Notes: a model not told the origin generated them from the letters alone. 64,000 bases of DNA from an uncultured Candidatus Saccharibacteria bacterium (GCA_948868795.1 CAQRDK010000004.1:23687-87686), one strand, 5' to 3'. Counted from the stretch's first letter, positions 1 to 8,778 are shown. A program made the numbers and translations.

Positions 1-48
1 GGAAATAGGGATCGCTCGTCTGGCGGTTAGGGTGTGTTGGTTTTAGAC

Positions 49-774
49 TCAACGGTATTCTGTGACATAGGCGTAGACCCAGCCATCGCCCGGCGGGTGT
101 GCTTTCTCTGCACCAATCCACTGGGTGAAAACGATTTCGCGTTTACCATAGGCGTCCTGTTCTGTAACTTTCAGATAACGCCTGTCCTCATAGTCCGGCC
201 CTTCAGCAGACAGCTTTACCAAGTAGGTGTCAACACCGCTACTATCTGCCCGGTCGACCTCGAATAGCATCTCAAGACGGTTTGTCCAGTTGACATAGAC
301 GGTTTCCTCTTGACCGGTTTCTCGGTAAAAGAACGCCATTGTGACGCCACCCCTGTCAATACGAACAACGCTCAATACCCATTCAGGAAGCTCGCCGTGT
401 AAAATCCGGACGTGATTTGCTTTGAACGTGTCGTGCAGAAACCGCTCTGGCGTTCCGTCAAACTCCGGCTCAACCTCGTAGAAGTCGCCAATGCTTACAC
501 AACTGGCAATGTCGGCTACGACTTTTCCGCAGAACGGCACGTTCTTAACCCGAATGGATGGACGCTGGAGGTTTTCCGGTTTGGGCATCCCGTTCCAATC
601 TGTTTCTGCGTTGTAGATTAGGTAGCCTTCATCTCCGTCCTCTAATTCGAGGCGGTATCGCATAGACCTCATATATTTTGCCCTCCCTGTTTCAATGATT
701 GTGTTATCGGAAGTCCTTGGAAAGAACTGCCGAATCGCACAATCATCTACGCTGGGGGCGTGAATTGTGAACAT
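49..774 (-). CDS. Hypothetical protein, 241 aa
   Basis: I do not recognise a family. The protein is soluble-looking, acidic, and has no signal peptide or membrane segment. It is rich in aromatic residues and beta-strand-like stretches. It is transcribed away from the element operon, from a consensus promoter at 814-842. That promoter style matches the host chromosome more than the neighbouring element operon, so this could be a host gene, an element cargo gene or a regulator. The ATG at 774 sits about 40 nt from the promoter. Confidence 0.6.
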   Translation of the reverse strand: MFTIHAPSVDDCAIRQFFPRTSDNTIIETGRAKYMRSMRYRLELEDGDEGYLIYNAETDWNGMPKPENLQRPSIRVKNVPFCGKVVADIASCVSIGDFYEVEPEFDGTPERFLHDTFKANHVRILHGELPEWVLSVVRIDRGGVTMAFFYRETGQEETVYVNWTNRLEMLFEVDRADSSGVDTYLVKLSAEGPDYEDRRYLKVTEQDAYGKREIVFTQWIGAEKAHPPGDGWVYAYVTEYR

Positions 775-813
775 GTATTGCTAAGTTACATAAGCGGTTA
801 GCTTATACTAACT

Positions 814-842
814 ATTGTAGCACACAGACGCATTTTTGTCAA
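814..842 (-). promoter_or_regulatory. Sigma70 promoter for the 49-774 gene
   Basis: On the minus strand TTGACA is followed after exactly 17 bp by TACAAT, with TGTGC directly upstream of the -10. This is a perfect -35 with a near-perfect extended -10. Confidence 0.75.
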
Positions 843-920
843 TAGTGTTAGCGACTTTCTGATTGGTTAGCAAGCATTTTGAAGTGAAAACCGGAGGTAT
901 TAGGGTCGTCAATGTGATAT

Positions 921-995
921 TTATTTCCGCTAACTTCCGCAGACTTCCGCTCATACATTCCACCCATTTCCGCTGTTTTCCACCTACTTCCGCTC
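921..995 (+). repeat. Helically phased TTCCGC iteron-like array
   Basis: TTCC starts at 925, 935, 945, 958, 968, 978 and 988. Five copies read TTCCGC and two read TTCCAC. Spacing is 10, 10, 13, 10, 10 and 10 bp, so the repeats lie on one face of the helix. The array sits in the 358-bp gap between the divergent 49-774 gene and the element operon. This is what an initiator, relaxosome or repressor binding array would look like; the protein that binds it is unknown. Confidence 0.6.
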
Positions 996-1132
996 CCATG
1001 GGCAACCGCAAGAAGTTGTGCTATCCTAGCGGCGAGTCAAGGGTGAACATCTCAGGCGGGAAAGGAGGTGCCCCCTCGGTAGTCTTATCGCCGTCGCCCT
1101 TGCGATACACATTGAGAAAGGAGCCGCACACT

Positions 1133-1453
1133 ATGAGCTATCAAGCAAGCTACCCCGGCGAGGTCATCGACGCAGAGTATGTGGAGGTTCTCCCGGCGCA
1201 GCACGATGGAGGAATGCACCTCCTATCCCGGCACAGCCGAACCACGATGACCAGAATCGTCGAAGAGGCGTCCACGCTGTCGGTCTATGACCGTTGCCGG
1301 GCGTCTCTGACCAAGGACGGGATGATCCATACTGCCATGCTTTCGGTTGCGGGGCAGCAACTCAGCGCCAGAGATCCGCAGGGCGCGATGTATTATCAGG
1401 GGTTCGTGAACGCTTATGCCGAGGGCGCACTGAACATGATCAGGAGGTGGTAA
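1133..1453 (+). CDS. Hypothetical protein, 106 aa, first gene of element operon
   Basis: I chose the ATG at 1133 because GAAAGGAG precedes it at a proper distance; the frame is open further upstream but without a ribosome site. The protein is small, soluble and has no recognised domain. It starts the element's rightward operon, and the next gene begins 2 nt after its stop. Being first in the operon, it could be a small accessory or regulatory protein, but nothing in the sequence proves it. Confidence 0.6.
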   Translation: MSYQASYPGEVIDAEYVEVLPAQHDGGMHLLSRHSRTTMTRIVEEASTLSVYDRCRASLTKDGMIHTAMLSVAGQQLSARDPQGAMYYQGFVNAYAEGALNMIRRW

Positions 1454-1455
1454 GG

Positions 1456-1668
1456 GTGGATATTCTTGATGTTGTGCTGATAGTAGCAATTACAACCGTC
1501 GTCGTTGGCGGGATTTTTTTGGCGCTATATGAGGTAGAGTTCAAGTATCTGGAACGTGAGAACCGTATGCTTTGGCGGCTGTTGTCCGACCAAGCCAAAC
1601 TCCACAAGATGAGTCTGGATGCCTATATCGCCATGCTCCAGGCGTCAAGCCCGCACACTGGGAGATAG
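1456..1668 (+). CDS. Small membrane protein, 70 aa, GTG start
   Basis: The GTG at 1456 follows AGGAGG at 1442-1447. The first 25 residues form one hydrophobic segment rich in Val and Ile. A charged amphipathic stretch follows (EVEFKYLERENRMLWRLL) that could form a coiled coil. Short single-span proteins of this type are frequent in conjugative element operons, but I cannot assign a role. Confidence 0.55.
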   Translation: MDILDVVLIVAITTVVVGGIFLALYEVEFKYLERENRMLWRLLSDQAKLHKMSLDAYIAMLQASSPHTGR

Positions 1669-1680
1669 CGCAGTTTGGGC

Positions 1681-1757
1681 GGTCAGAGGGCGAGAAAATG
1701 GTTATGCGGTATAAACTACAACGGCGGTTATTGGCTACGCTTATTCGCCCTCTGACC
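1681..1757. repeat. 13-bp perfect inverted repeat with 51-nt loop
   Basis: GGTCAGAGGGCGA at 1681-1693 is matched by its exact reverse complement at 1745-1757. It fills the only sizeable non-coding gap inside the first operon (1669-1862). Long perfect dyads in such gaps can be oriT stems, operators or RNA switches; none is proven here. Confidence 0.6.
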
Positions 1758-1862
1758 CCTGTTAGAGCCTGTCTTTTCGGTCGAAAAACTTATTCCCCCT
1801 GTGCTTTTGTTTCGGGAAAAGTTTCGGTAAAGTGTCCACCAAAAGCAAGAAACAGGAGATTT

Positions 1863-2441
1863 ATGGACACCAATTCCAAGAAATACAAGACCATCCTCGC
1901 CGACCCGCCGTGGGACATCAACCAGCGCGGAAATTATGGAGCCATCAAACATTACGACCTGATGCCGCTGGAGCGTATCAAGGCGATGCCGGTGGCGGAT
2001 TTGTGCGAGGACAGCGCCCATCTGTATCTTTGGTGTCCGAACGGGCTGATACCACAGGCGCTGGAGGTCATCAAGGCGTGGGGGTTCACTTACCGTTCAG
2101 CAATTTACTGGATTAAGCCTCGGCTCGGTCTTGGTGTCTACATCCGTAACGCCAGCGAAACCTGCCTGTTTGCAACTCGCGGCAAAGCCCCGGTGAAGTT
2201 CCACGCACAGCCAAATTGGATGTTCTGTCCGCAGCTTCGGCATTCGGAAAAGCCCGCTGAACAATACGCAATTATTGAGCGGTTGTCGGACGGTCCCTAT
2301 CTTGAGCTGTTCGCCCGCCATCGACAGCCGGGATGGGACTGCTGGGGGAATGAGGTATCTTCCGACCAAGAAATCCCCGGCTACCCCGTCCCGACCTATT
2401 CTGACAAAGTAATCCGACCTGACAAACGGAAGGAGGTGTAA
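1863..2441 (+). CDS. MT-A70 family adenine-N6 methyltransferase, 192 aa
   Basis: The ATG at 1863 follows CAGGAG; the upstream in-frame extension has no good ribosome site. The catalytic motif DPPW is at residues 14-17, preceded by a short strand (YKTILA), the usual arrangement in compact MT-A70 proteins of phages and mobile elements. Later segments HLYLWCPN and AIYWIKPR fit the family's core strands. It would transfer a methyl group from SAM to adenine N6 in DNA. No restriction endonuclease is adjacent, so an orphan modification role such as protection of the element during transfer is likely. The call is based on motif and length, about 190 aa as usual for the family. Confidence 0.85.
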   Translation: MDTNSKKYKTILADPPWDINQRGNYGAIKHYDLMPLERIKAMPVADLCEDSAHLYLWCPNGLIPQALEVIKAWGFTYRSAIYWIKPRLGLGVYIRNASETCLFATRGKAPVKFHAQPNWMFCPQLRHSEKPAEQYAIIERLSDGPYLELFARHRQPGWDCWGNEVSSDQEIPGYPVPTYSDKVIRPDKRKEV

Positions 2442-2444
2442 TGC

Positions 2445-2642
2445 TTGGAACCGCCCAAGAAACTTATCACCCGAATCGTGGAAGCGTGCGCTCTGCTGGC
2501 GCTGAGTGCCTTCCTGCTTCGATTGGCAGTGGCCTATCTGTTGGAGATTTGGGTGTATCTACTCATCATTGTAGTTATCGCCGCTCTCGGAGTCATTGGC
2601 TGGCGCATCTACAAATTCTATCGCTCCCAAGGAAAGTGGTAG
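2445..2642 (+). CDS. Small two-span membrane protein, 65 aa, TTG start
   Basis: The TTG at 2445 is placed 6 nt after AGGAGGTG. The ATG at 2441 in another frame belongs to a long open frame but lies too close to the ribosome site. The product has two hydrophobic segments (residues about 15-32 and 36-56) and a basic C-terminus. It lies just before the VirD4-like ATPase. Some coupling ATPases lack their own membrane anchor, so a partner anchor role is possible but inferred only from position. Confidence 0.6.
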   Translation: MEPPKKLITRIVEACALLALSAFLLRLAVAYLLEIWVYLLIIVVIAALGVIGWRIYKFYRSQGKW

Positions 2643-2665
2643 AGTGGATAAAAAGGAGTGGGCTT

Positions 2666-4822
2666 ATGCGTAAGCATTGTATAGAAAACATCTGCTGGCT
2701 GGAGGTCAGCTGGCAACGACCTTTTAACATTGAGGACGTGTGGGAGGCTCTCACCCATCTCTCGGCGCTCAGCCCTCGCGGGGCGGTGATTTGGGAGTGC
2801 CGGGGCAAGAATGGGCGAGTGACGCACCTGCTGGGAGCCGACCGGACGTTTATCGGGAAAATCGTACAGGTGCTCCGCGCTCATGGGGACATCCAATTCC
2901 GCGAGGTCTACGGAAACAGCCGCACGTCTATCCGGTTGGCGCGTCAACTCAAAATCACCCGTCCGGTGTTGTCGCTTAACACCAATCTCGCGCAGTCAGT
3001 GATCCGGGCGGGGCTGGCGGCAATGACCGAGGACAAGCGTGGCACGGAAACTATCCTACAGGTGGTGTTGGGGAGGGGCTTCGCCCCCTCTCCGGTATCT
3101 GCCGAACTCCCCGATCCACACGCTACTTGGTTGGAGGTTATCTTCGGCTCGGTCAGCAAGGCGACCGCAGAAACCCGCAAAACTGTGCGGGAGAAAGCCG
3201 AGCAACACGGGTTCGAGGCGGCAATCCGCATCGGTGTATCGGACGAGAGGGCCGCCGCCCGCTTCCGCAATCTCATCTCTGCCCTTAAAGTCCTGGAATC
3301 CGCTGGGGTGCGCATCTATGATGAAGCAGACGATCCAGAGAAAATCAACAGCTCCCATGTGCCGTGGCATTTTCCGCTGCGGTTGTCGGCAAAGGAGCTC
3401 GCCAGCTTCCTGTTGCTCCCGGCTGGGGAGGAAGAGTTGCCCGGAACGCCGGGACTACATCCGAGGCTTTTGCTTGCGTCCGTGTGGTATCGGGAGCCAA
3501 ACATCCCTCAAAACGACCGCAGTTTTGCGGTAAGTATGGACATGGTTCCAAAGAAACTCAGTATCTCGCCAGGGGATAGCCGGGAGCACACGATTATCAC
3601 TGGTCCTACTGGCAGTGGCAAGTCTACCGCCATGTTACACCTGATTCTCGCAGACATCAAGGCTGGGCGCAGCGTCCTAGTCCTTGACCCAAAACAAGAT
3701 TTGGTAACGGACATCCTTGCCCGTATCCCGGAAGAACGTGCCGATGATGTGGTAGTGATCGACCCGTCCAGTGATGCTCCGGTGGGGTTCAACCCGCTGG
3801 CGTTTCCGAACTACCAGAACAAAGCCCTGATTGCCGATGCGGTGCTCTCTGTGCTTAAAGAGTTGTGGAGTGATAGCTGGGGTGTGCGCATACAGGATTG
3901 CCTTTCCGCCGCACTGCTAACGCTGGTGGAGGTAGACGGGGCCTCGCTGCTCTGGTTACAGCCGCTGCTCACCGATAAGAACTTCCGCCGGAAAATCACT
4001 TGCAGCGTGAAGGACAAGGTGGCGCTCCAGCCATTCTGGGCGCAGTTCGAGGCGCTGTCAGACTTACAGCGGCGGCAGCAGATTGAGCCGGTATTAAACA
4101 AGCTGCGCCAGTTCACGCTCCGTCCGGGGCTGAGGAATGTCCTCGGACAAGCCCAGCCGAAGTTTTCTCTGACGGATTTGTTCTGCAAAAGAAAGATCGT
4201 GCTGGTGCCGCTGAACCGAGGTGTGGTTGGCGGAGAGAGCGCCCGACTGCTGGGGAGTCTGATTGTCGGTTTGACCTGGGTGCTGGCGCTGTCCAGAGCG
4301 AGCATCCCAGCGGAGCGGAGACACATCGTCAGTGTTTTTATAGATGAGCTCCAAGATTACCTCAGCCTCCCCACGGATTTGTCCGATGCATTGGCACAGG
4401 CGCGGGGGCTGGGTGTCGGGATGACGCTGGCACACCAATACCGCGACCAGTTGCCACCAGAAATCCGTGCGGGGGTAGATGCTAACTGTCGCAACAAGAT
4501 AGTATTCGGGTTGAACAGTAAGGACGCAAAGGATATGGCGGCGATGGCTCCGGAACTCACTGCCGAGGATTTTATGACGCTGCCCCGATACCAGATTTAT
4601 ACATCGTTCCAAGCTGGAGGGCGCAGCACCGGCTGGGTGATGGGGCGGACTTTGCCGCCACCGCCACCTCTCCGCGCCCCGGCGGAGCTCTACGCCCGGA
4701 GCATGAGAACTTACGGCACACCAGCCGGAGAAACCGAGGAAAACTACCTCAAAACCATTATTAACCACAGCGCCCTAGGCGGTGATGCCGGGGAAACGCC
4801 TATCGGAAGGAGGAAACGCTAA
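2666..4822 (+). CDS. VirD4/TraD-like conjugative coupling ATPase, 718 aa
   Basis: The start at ATG 2666 follows AAAAGGAG; the frame is open back to 2441 but that part looks non-coding. Walker A GPTGSGKST lies near residue 313 and Walker B VFIDELQD near 560. The C-terminal half reads like the HerA/TraD/VirD4 superfamily (VLDPKQDLV after Walker A, LAHQYRDQL after Walker B). There is no clear N-terminal membrane anchor, but a two-span protein is encoded just upstream. The N-terminal 300 residues are unassigned. The likely role is pumping or docking DNA during conjugation. Its stop overlaps the next start (TAATG), implying coupled translation with the Replic_Relax gene, a pairing seen in Gram-positive elements. 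Confidence 0.8.
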   Translation: MRKHCIENICWLEVSWQRPFNIEDVWEALTHLSALSPRGAVIWECRGKNGRVTHLLGADRTFIGKIVQVLRAHGDIQFREVYGNSRTSIRLARQLKITRPVLSLNTNLAQSVIRAGLAAMTEDKRGTETILQVVLGRGFAPSPVSAELPDPHATWLEVIFGSVSKATAETRKTVREKAEQHGFEAAIRIGVSDERAAARFRNLISALKVLESAGVRIYDEADDPEKINSSHVPWHFPLRLSAKELASFLLLPAGEEELPGTPGLHPRLLLASVWYREPNIPQNDRSFAVSMDMVPKKLSISPGDSREHTIITGPTGSGKSTAMLHLILADIKAGRSVLVLDPKQDLVTDILARIPEERADDVVVIDPSSDAPVGFNPLAFPNYQNKALIADAVLSVLKELWSDSWGVRIQDCLSAALLTLVEVDGASLLWLQPLLTDKNFRRKITCSVKDKVALQPFWAQFEALSDLQRRQQIEPVLNKLRQFTLRPGLRNVLGQAQPKFSLTDLFCKRKIVLVPLNRGVVGGESARLLGSLIVGLTWVLALSRASIPAERRHIVSVFIDELQDYLSLPTDLSDALAQARGLGVGMTLAHQYRDQLPPEIRAGVDANCRNKIVFGLNSKDAKDMAAMAPELTAEDFMTLPRYQIYTSFQAGGRSTGWVMGRTLPPPPPLRAPAELYARSMRTYGTPAGETEENYLKTIINHSALGGDAGETPIGRRKR

Positions 4823-5775
4823 TGTCAAACCGCACGACACCTCAAGAGGGTGAAGAAAGCTGGGAAAGCCGCACCGCACCGGACTTTTCCAAGTTTATGG
4901 TTCACGACTCTTTTACCAATTCCATTTCTTCTCCAGCTATCGCCGGGGAGGAGCGCCGCCGCCTCACCCACCAGCAGCTGGTGGAAACCGCCGCCGCACT
5001 CAGTGAGAGGGACAGAGACATTCTCACCGCTGTCCAACGCTACCGCTACCTCCTGACTGGGCAAATCCAGCGGTTGTATTTCTACACTGCCGCCACGCCG
5101 ACTGCCGCGCATCGTGCCGCCGCCCGTGCTCTGAAGCGGCTCCGGGGGTTGGGGCTGGTCGACCATCTCGCCCGCCGCATCGGTGGGGTGCGGGCTGGTT
5201 CCGGCGGGTTGGTCTGGCATCTGACCCACGCCGGGGAGCGGCTGCTCCGTCTCCACGAACAGACCACCAGCCCGGCGAGGCGGTTCTTCGAGCCGAGCCC
5301 CTACTTTCTCGCGCACTCGCTGGCAGTGGCGGAAGTGGCTGTCCATCTGACGGAAATCTGTCGAGAGCAGCACGGCATGAAACTGACTGCCCTCCAGCCG
5401 GAGCCGGAGTGCTGGCGCACCTACAGCGAATATGGTTCCATGCTGTCGCTCAAACCCGACCTCTTTGCGATTACGATGTCCGGGCAGTATGAGGACAGAT
5501 GGTTCATTGAGGTAGACCTCGCTACCGAGTCGCCCTCTAAGGTGGTGGATAAGTGTGAACGCTACCACAAGTATTACCGCAGTGGGTTGGAACAGCAGGA
5601 GGCGGGCGTGTTCCCGCTCACGGTCTGGATCGTGCCGACTGTGGAGCGGAAAGAGAAATTGATTAAGCATATCAGAGAAGCCTTTGACAAGCAACCTCGG
5701 CTGTTTACGGTCATCACGAAGGACGAACTGTGGGCGCTGGTCTGTCAGGGCGGCGAAGGAGGGACGTTATGCTAG
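4822..5775 (+). CDS. Replication-relaxation (Replic_Relax) family protein, 317 aa
   Basis: Residues about 60-130 form a winged-helix-like segment (LSERDRDILTAVQRYRYLLT, then basic helices ending in a LVWHLTHAGERLL stretch). The C-terminal half contains a nuclease-like core with LKPDLFAI and WFIEVDLATES, which suggests a PD-(D/E)xK-like fold. This layout matches the Replic_Relax family, known from plasmids and integrative elements and proposed to act in replication or transfer. It overlaps the ATPase stop and its own 3' end overlaps the next methyltransferase start by 7 nt. Confidence 0.7.
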   Translation: MSNRTTPQEGEESWESRTAPDFSKFMVHDSFTNSISSPAIAGEERRRLTHQQLVETAAALSERDRDILTAVQRYRYLLTGQIQRLYFYTAATPTAAHRAAARALKRLRGLGLVDHLARRIGGVRAGSGGLVWHLTHAGERLLRLHEQTTSPARRFFEPSPYFLAHSLAVAEVAVHLTEICREQHGMKLTALQPEPECWRTYSEYGSMLSLKPDLFAITMSGQYEDRWFIEVDLATESPSKVVDKCERYHKYYRSGLEQQEAGVFPLTVWIVPTVERKEKLIKHIREAFDKQPRLFTVITKDELWALVCQGGEGGTLC

Positions 5776-6770
5776 AGAAAATCACGATTCCGATTGACAC
5801 TATTTTGGCTGGGGATAGCCGCGCTGTTCTCCAGACCTTGCCAGACGACAGCATCCATTGCTGCGTAACATCGCCGCCTTACTACGCTCTGCGAGACTAT
5901 GAAGCGGAGGGACAGATTGGGCGCGAAGCTACACCGGAGGAGTATATAGAACGGTTGGTCGAAGTATTCCACGAAGTGAAGCGGGTGCTCCGTTCGGACG
6001 GCACCTTCTGGCTGAACATTGCCGACACCTACTGTAAGCGACCCCAGCAGGGCGTGAAGCGGAAGGACATGCTGGGTATCCCGTGGCGGCTGGCCTTGGC
6101 GCTTCGGAGCGATGGCTGGTATCTGCGCAGCAACATCATTTGGGAGAAGGGCAACGCCATGCCAGAGAGCGTCACCGACCGCTGTAGCCGAAGTTATGAA
6201 CACATTTTCCAACTGAGCAAATCCAAGAACTATTATTTTGACCGCGCCGCTATTGCCGAACCAATCGCGCCCTCGACACTGGTCAGGATGCGCAGTGGAC
6301 GCAGCGGCAGCAATAAATATGCTGAACGGGTGCCGGGGCAGACCTTACAGGCTATCAATCGCCCTCGTGAGGCTGGTGTTTCTGAGGAAGAACTGCCGAC
6401 CCACCGCAACAAGCGGGATGTCTGGCACATCAATACTACGTCATACTCTGGCGCACACTTTGCGACCTTCCCGCCGCAGCTGGCAGAAACTTGTATTCTG
6501 GCGGGCTGTCCGGTTGGAGGGGTGGTGCTCGACCCGTTCTTCGGCAGCGGCACCACTGGTCTCGCCGCCAAACGGAACGGCAGACACTATATTGGCGTGG
6601 AAATCAACCTGGCATTTTGTAGACTGGCGGAGGAGCGGATAGCCGCTGAAGCGCGTAGAAAGCCGAACGAGGCGCGGCAGGAAGATTCCGCTAAAGCATC
6701 TGCCTCCGCAGATAAAGCGGCCAAAAACGCCTCAGAATCGCTAGAAAAGGCAAAAAAGGAGGAGGCGTGA
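5769..6770 (+). CDS. Beta-class DNA methyltransferase (N4-cytosine or N6-adenine), 333 aa
   Basis: The ATG at 5769 lies inside the end of the previous gene. Motif IV TSPPYY is at residues 34-39, near the N-terminus, and the SAM-binding motif I DPFFGSGTT is at 255-263, near the C-terminus. That order defines the beta class. SPPY is most common in N4-cytosine enzymes but also occurs in N6-adenine enzymes, so the base is uncertain. The last 40 residues are Ala/Lys/Glu rich and probably disordered. No restriction partner is present, so it is likely an orphan methylase protecting the element or regulating it. Confidence 0.88.
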   Translation: MLEKITIPIDTILAGDSRAVLQTLPDDSIHCCVTSPPYYALRDYEAEGQIGREATPEEYIERLVEVFHEVKRVLRSDGTFWLNIADTYCKRPQQGVKRKDMLGIPWRLALALRSDGWYLRSNIIWEKGNAMPESVTDRCSRSYEHIFQLSKSKNYYFDRAAIAEPIAPSTLVRMRSGRSGSNKYAERVPGQTLQAINRPREAGVSEEELPTHRNKRDVWHINTTSYSGAHFATFPPQLAETCILAGCPVGGVVLDPFFGSGTTGLAAKRNGRHYIGVEINLAFCRLAEERIAAEARRKPNEARQEDSAKASASADKAAKNASESLEKAKKEEA

Positions 6771-6967
6771 TGGAGAAAAGAAAGCGAGGGCGACCGATGG
6801 CATCCCATGACGTGAAAGTTACGCCGGAGTTCCGGGAAAATCCTGATGTCGAAAAGCTGGCGCGGGCGCTGATCGCTGTGGCGATGAGCATCGCGCAGAA
6901 AAAAGAAGCAGAGGAAAAGACCACACAGAAATCTCATGACGAGGGAAAGGGGGACGATATGACCTGA
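6770..6967 (+). CDS. Small basic protein, 65 aa
   Basis: It starts at ATG 6770, overlapping the TGA of the methyltransferase (GTGATG), with GGAGG upstream. The N-terminus KRKRGRP resembles an AT-hook, and the middle has a short helix followed by a Lys/Glu-rich tail. It may bind DNA. No family is recognised. Confidence 0.5.
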   Translation: MEKRKRGRPMASHDVKVTPEFRENPDVEKLARALIAVAMSIAQKKEAEEKTTQKSHDEGKGDDMT

Positions 6968-7194
6968 TAGCACCGCCCATCCGTGGGCATGAAATCCCCC
7001 AAAGTGTCACCGAGAGCGGCGGTCATCTGTATCGCCAACGGATAGTTTGCCGCTCCAGGACACAAAAATAACGAGAAAGGAGGTCAATTCGCCAAAATAG
7101 GCAAATAATCTGGCGGCACGGTGCGTGTTCCAATGGAGGCGCATCCGTGGATGCCCTCTATAAAACACATCGTGCGGAAAGGAGGGCAAAACAG
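6968..7194. other. Non-coding gap with small hairpins upstream of the amidoligase operon
   Basis: I see no gene in this 227-bp gap. It holds two small hairpins (GCCCA-TCCG-TGGGC near 6973 and GCATCC-GT-GGATGC near 7141) and two strong ribosome-site-like AAAGGAGG strings, the second belonging to the amidoligase. No consensus promoter is obvious. Confidence 0.4.
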
Positions 7195-8142
7195 TTGTTT
7201 ACCAATCATTTTGGCATAGAAATCGAGTTCACAGGCATTACCCGCTGCCAAGCGGCAAAGGCCGCCGCGAAATATCTGGGCGGCACCATTTCCAAACTTG
7301 GCGACTACTACGATACCTATCAAATCACGGCGCGGGACGGACGGGTCTGGAAGTTCATGTATGATGGCAGTCTCACCTGTCAGCATCGGAGCGAAGGCTG
7401 CATTGTCGACGCATCCAGAAAGTATAGCGTGGAATTGGTCAGTCCGGTGCTGCTTTACCGGGAGGACATCGACACGCTACAGGGTCTGGTGCGGAGACTC
7501 CGCAAGGCCGGTGGGTTCGCTAACCCATCCTGCGGCATCCACATCCATCTGGACGGCTCCAACCATACGCCTCGGAGCATCCGCAACTTTGTGAACATTA
7601 TTGCCAGTCATAACGATCTGTTCTACAAGGCTCTACAGATTGAACCGGAGCGGATGCGCTACTGTAAGAAAATGGACACCTGGCTGGTTCACCGGCTGAA
7701 TCAGGCGAAGCCCAAAACCTTTGCCGGTATTGAGAACATCTGGTATGAGGGCTATCGGGAAAACCGTAACCAGCACTACCACAACAGCCGTTACCATTTT
7801 CTCAATCTCCACAGTTTCTTCCACGGGCATCACACGGTGGAACTCAGGGGGTTCAATGGCACACTTCACGCCGGAAAAATCCGCGCTTATGTCGTGTTAG
7901 CTCTGGCGCTGAATCATCAGGCTCTGACGCAGAAAAGTGCTAGCTACCGGAAAGTCCAGGAGGAAAATGAACGGTTCGCTATGAGGACTTATCTCAATCG
8001 GATCGGGTTTATTGGCGATGAGTTCAAAAGTTGCCGGGAGCATCTTTACCAGCATTTGTCTGGAAATGCCGCTTGGCGTTACGGTTCCCGCGAGAATGTG
8101 CGCAGCCACATCAGAAATGGAGGAGAAGAACATGAAACCTAA
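7195..8142 (+). CDS. Amidoligase family enzyme (Amidoligase_2), 315 aa, TTG start
   Basis: I place the start at TTG 7195, six bases after AAAGGAGGG; an in-frame ATG at 7147 lacks a ribosome site. The protein has the features of the glutamine-synthetase-like COOH-NH2 ligase fold: GIEIEF at residues 7-12, CGIHIHLDG near 113-121 and VELRGFNG near 215-222. In this family these acidic and histidine residues bind metal-ATP and substrate and form amide or isopeptide bonds. It is followed, with an 11-nt overlap, by a gamma-glutamylcyclotransferase, a pairing known for predicted peptide-tagging or gamma-glutamyl systems. Substrate is unknown. Confidence 0.85.
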   Translation: MFTNHFGIEIEFTGITRCQAAKAAAKYLGGTISKLGDYYDTYQITARDGRVWKFMYDGSLTCQHRSEGCIVDASRKYSVELVSPVLLYREDIDTLQGLVRRLRKAGGFANPSCGIHIHLDGSNHTPRSIRNFVNIIASHNDLFYKALQIEPERMRYCKKMDTWLVHRLNQAKPKTFAGIENIWYEGYRENRNQHYHNSRYHFLNLHSFFHGHHTVELRGFNGTLHAGKIRAYVVLALALNHQALTQKSASYRKVQEENERFAMRTYLNRIGFIGDEFKSCREHLYQHLSGNAAWRYGSRENVRSHIRNGGEEHET

Positions 8143-8587
8143 AAGCAAGTTCTACATCGCCTACGGCTCCAACCTCAATCTGGAGCAGATGGCGCACCGC
8201 TGTCCGACAGCGGAAGTGGTGGGAGCGGCTACTTTGCGCGGCTGGCGGCTGTGGTTCCGGGGCGGGAATGGCGGAGCCGTGGCGACAGTGGAACGGGAGC
8301 GGGGCTGCGAGGTGCCGGTGCTGGTCTGGCGGATTCAGCCCCAGGATGAGCGGGCGCTTGACCGTTACGAAGGATGGCCCCACCTCTACCGCAAGGAAAC
8401 GCTGCGGATCACCGTGAACGGTAGGCGGGTCTACGCCATGATTTACATCATGAACGAAAAGGGCCACCCCTACGGCGCACCCTCTCTGGGATACCTCAAC
8501 ACCATCCGCGAGGGATATGAGGGCGCGGGGTTCGACAGCAGCATTCTGGCGAAAGCCGTGAGAGGCTCAAAGGAGGCGGCAGAATGA
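8132..8587 (+). CDS. Gamma-glutamylcyclotransferase (AIG2/GGCT-like) protein, 151 aa
   Basis: The N-terminus FYIAYGSNL is the substrate-binding loop of the GGCT fold, and the conserved acidic residue appears in LDRYEGWPHLYRKETL. Family enzymes cleave gamma-glutamyl amides to release 5-oxoproline. The start is ATG 8132 with GGAG upstream, overlapping the amidoligase end. Together the two could make and remove a gamma-glutamyl-type amide link. The length is typical. Confidence 0.88.
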   Translation: MKPKSKFYIAYGSNLNLEQMAHRCPTAEVVGAATLRGWRLWFRGGNGGAVATVERERGCEVPVLVWRIQPQDERALDRYEGWPHLYRKETLRITVNGRRVYAMIYIMNEKGHPYGAPSLGYLNTIREGYEGAGFDSSILAKAVRGSKEAAE

Positions 8588-8778
8588 ACAAAACTGTGAG
8601 AGAGCAGATTTTGGTCATCCGCGACTCTGGCGAGACGAATATGCTCGACACCCGCACAGTCCAGGTGATTGCCAACCGCATGGGATTCTGCGAGTTGGTG
8701 ATTTATCTGGAGGAGCATCGGCGGGGATATGTGAACTTTATCCTCACCGGAGACGCTGGAGAGGAGGGAGCGGAATGA
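8584..8778 (+). CDS. Hypothetical protein, 64 aa
   Basis: It is joined to the genes on both sides by ATGA overlaps, so it belongs to the amidoligase operon. It is a small soluble protein, and no domain is recognised. Confidence 0.6.
   Translation: MNKTVREQILVIRDSGETNMLDTRTVQVIANRMGFCELVIYLEEHRRGYVNFILTGDAGEEGAE

Noticed and set aside
921..995. CRISPR array
   Set aside because: Repeats are about 6 bp with 4-bp spacing, far too short; no cas genes are present in the window.
863..1132. N-terminal extension of the 106-aa element protein
   Set aside because: It crosses the TTCCGC array; the internal ATG at 1133 has the ribosome site.
5769..6770. Restriction-modification system
   Set aside because: Two DNA methylases are present but no endonuclease-like gene is adjacent to either.
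7147..7194. Earlier ATG for the amidoligase
   Set aside because: No ribosome site; the TTG at 7195 follows AAAGGAGGG at ideal distance and starts the conserved domain.
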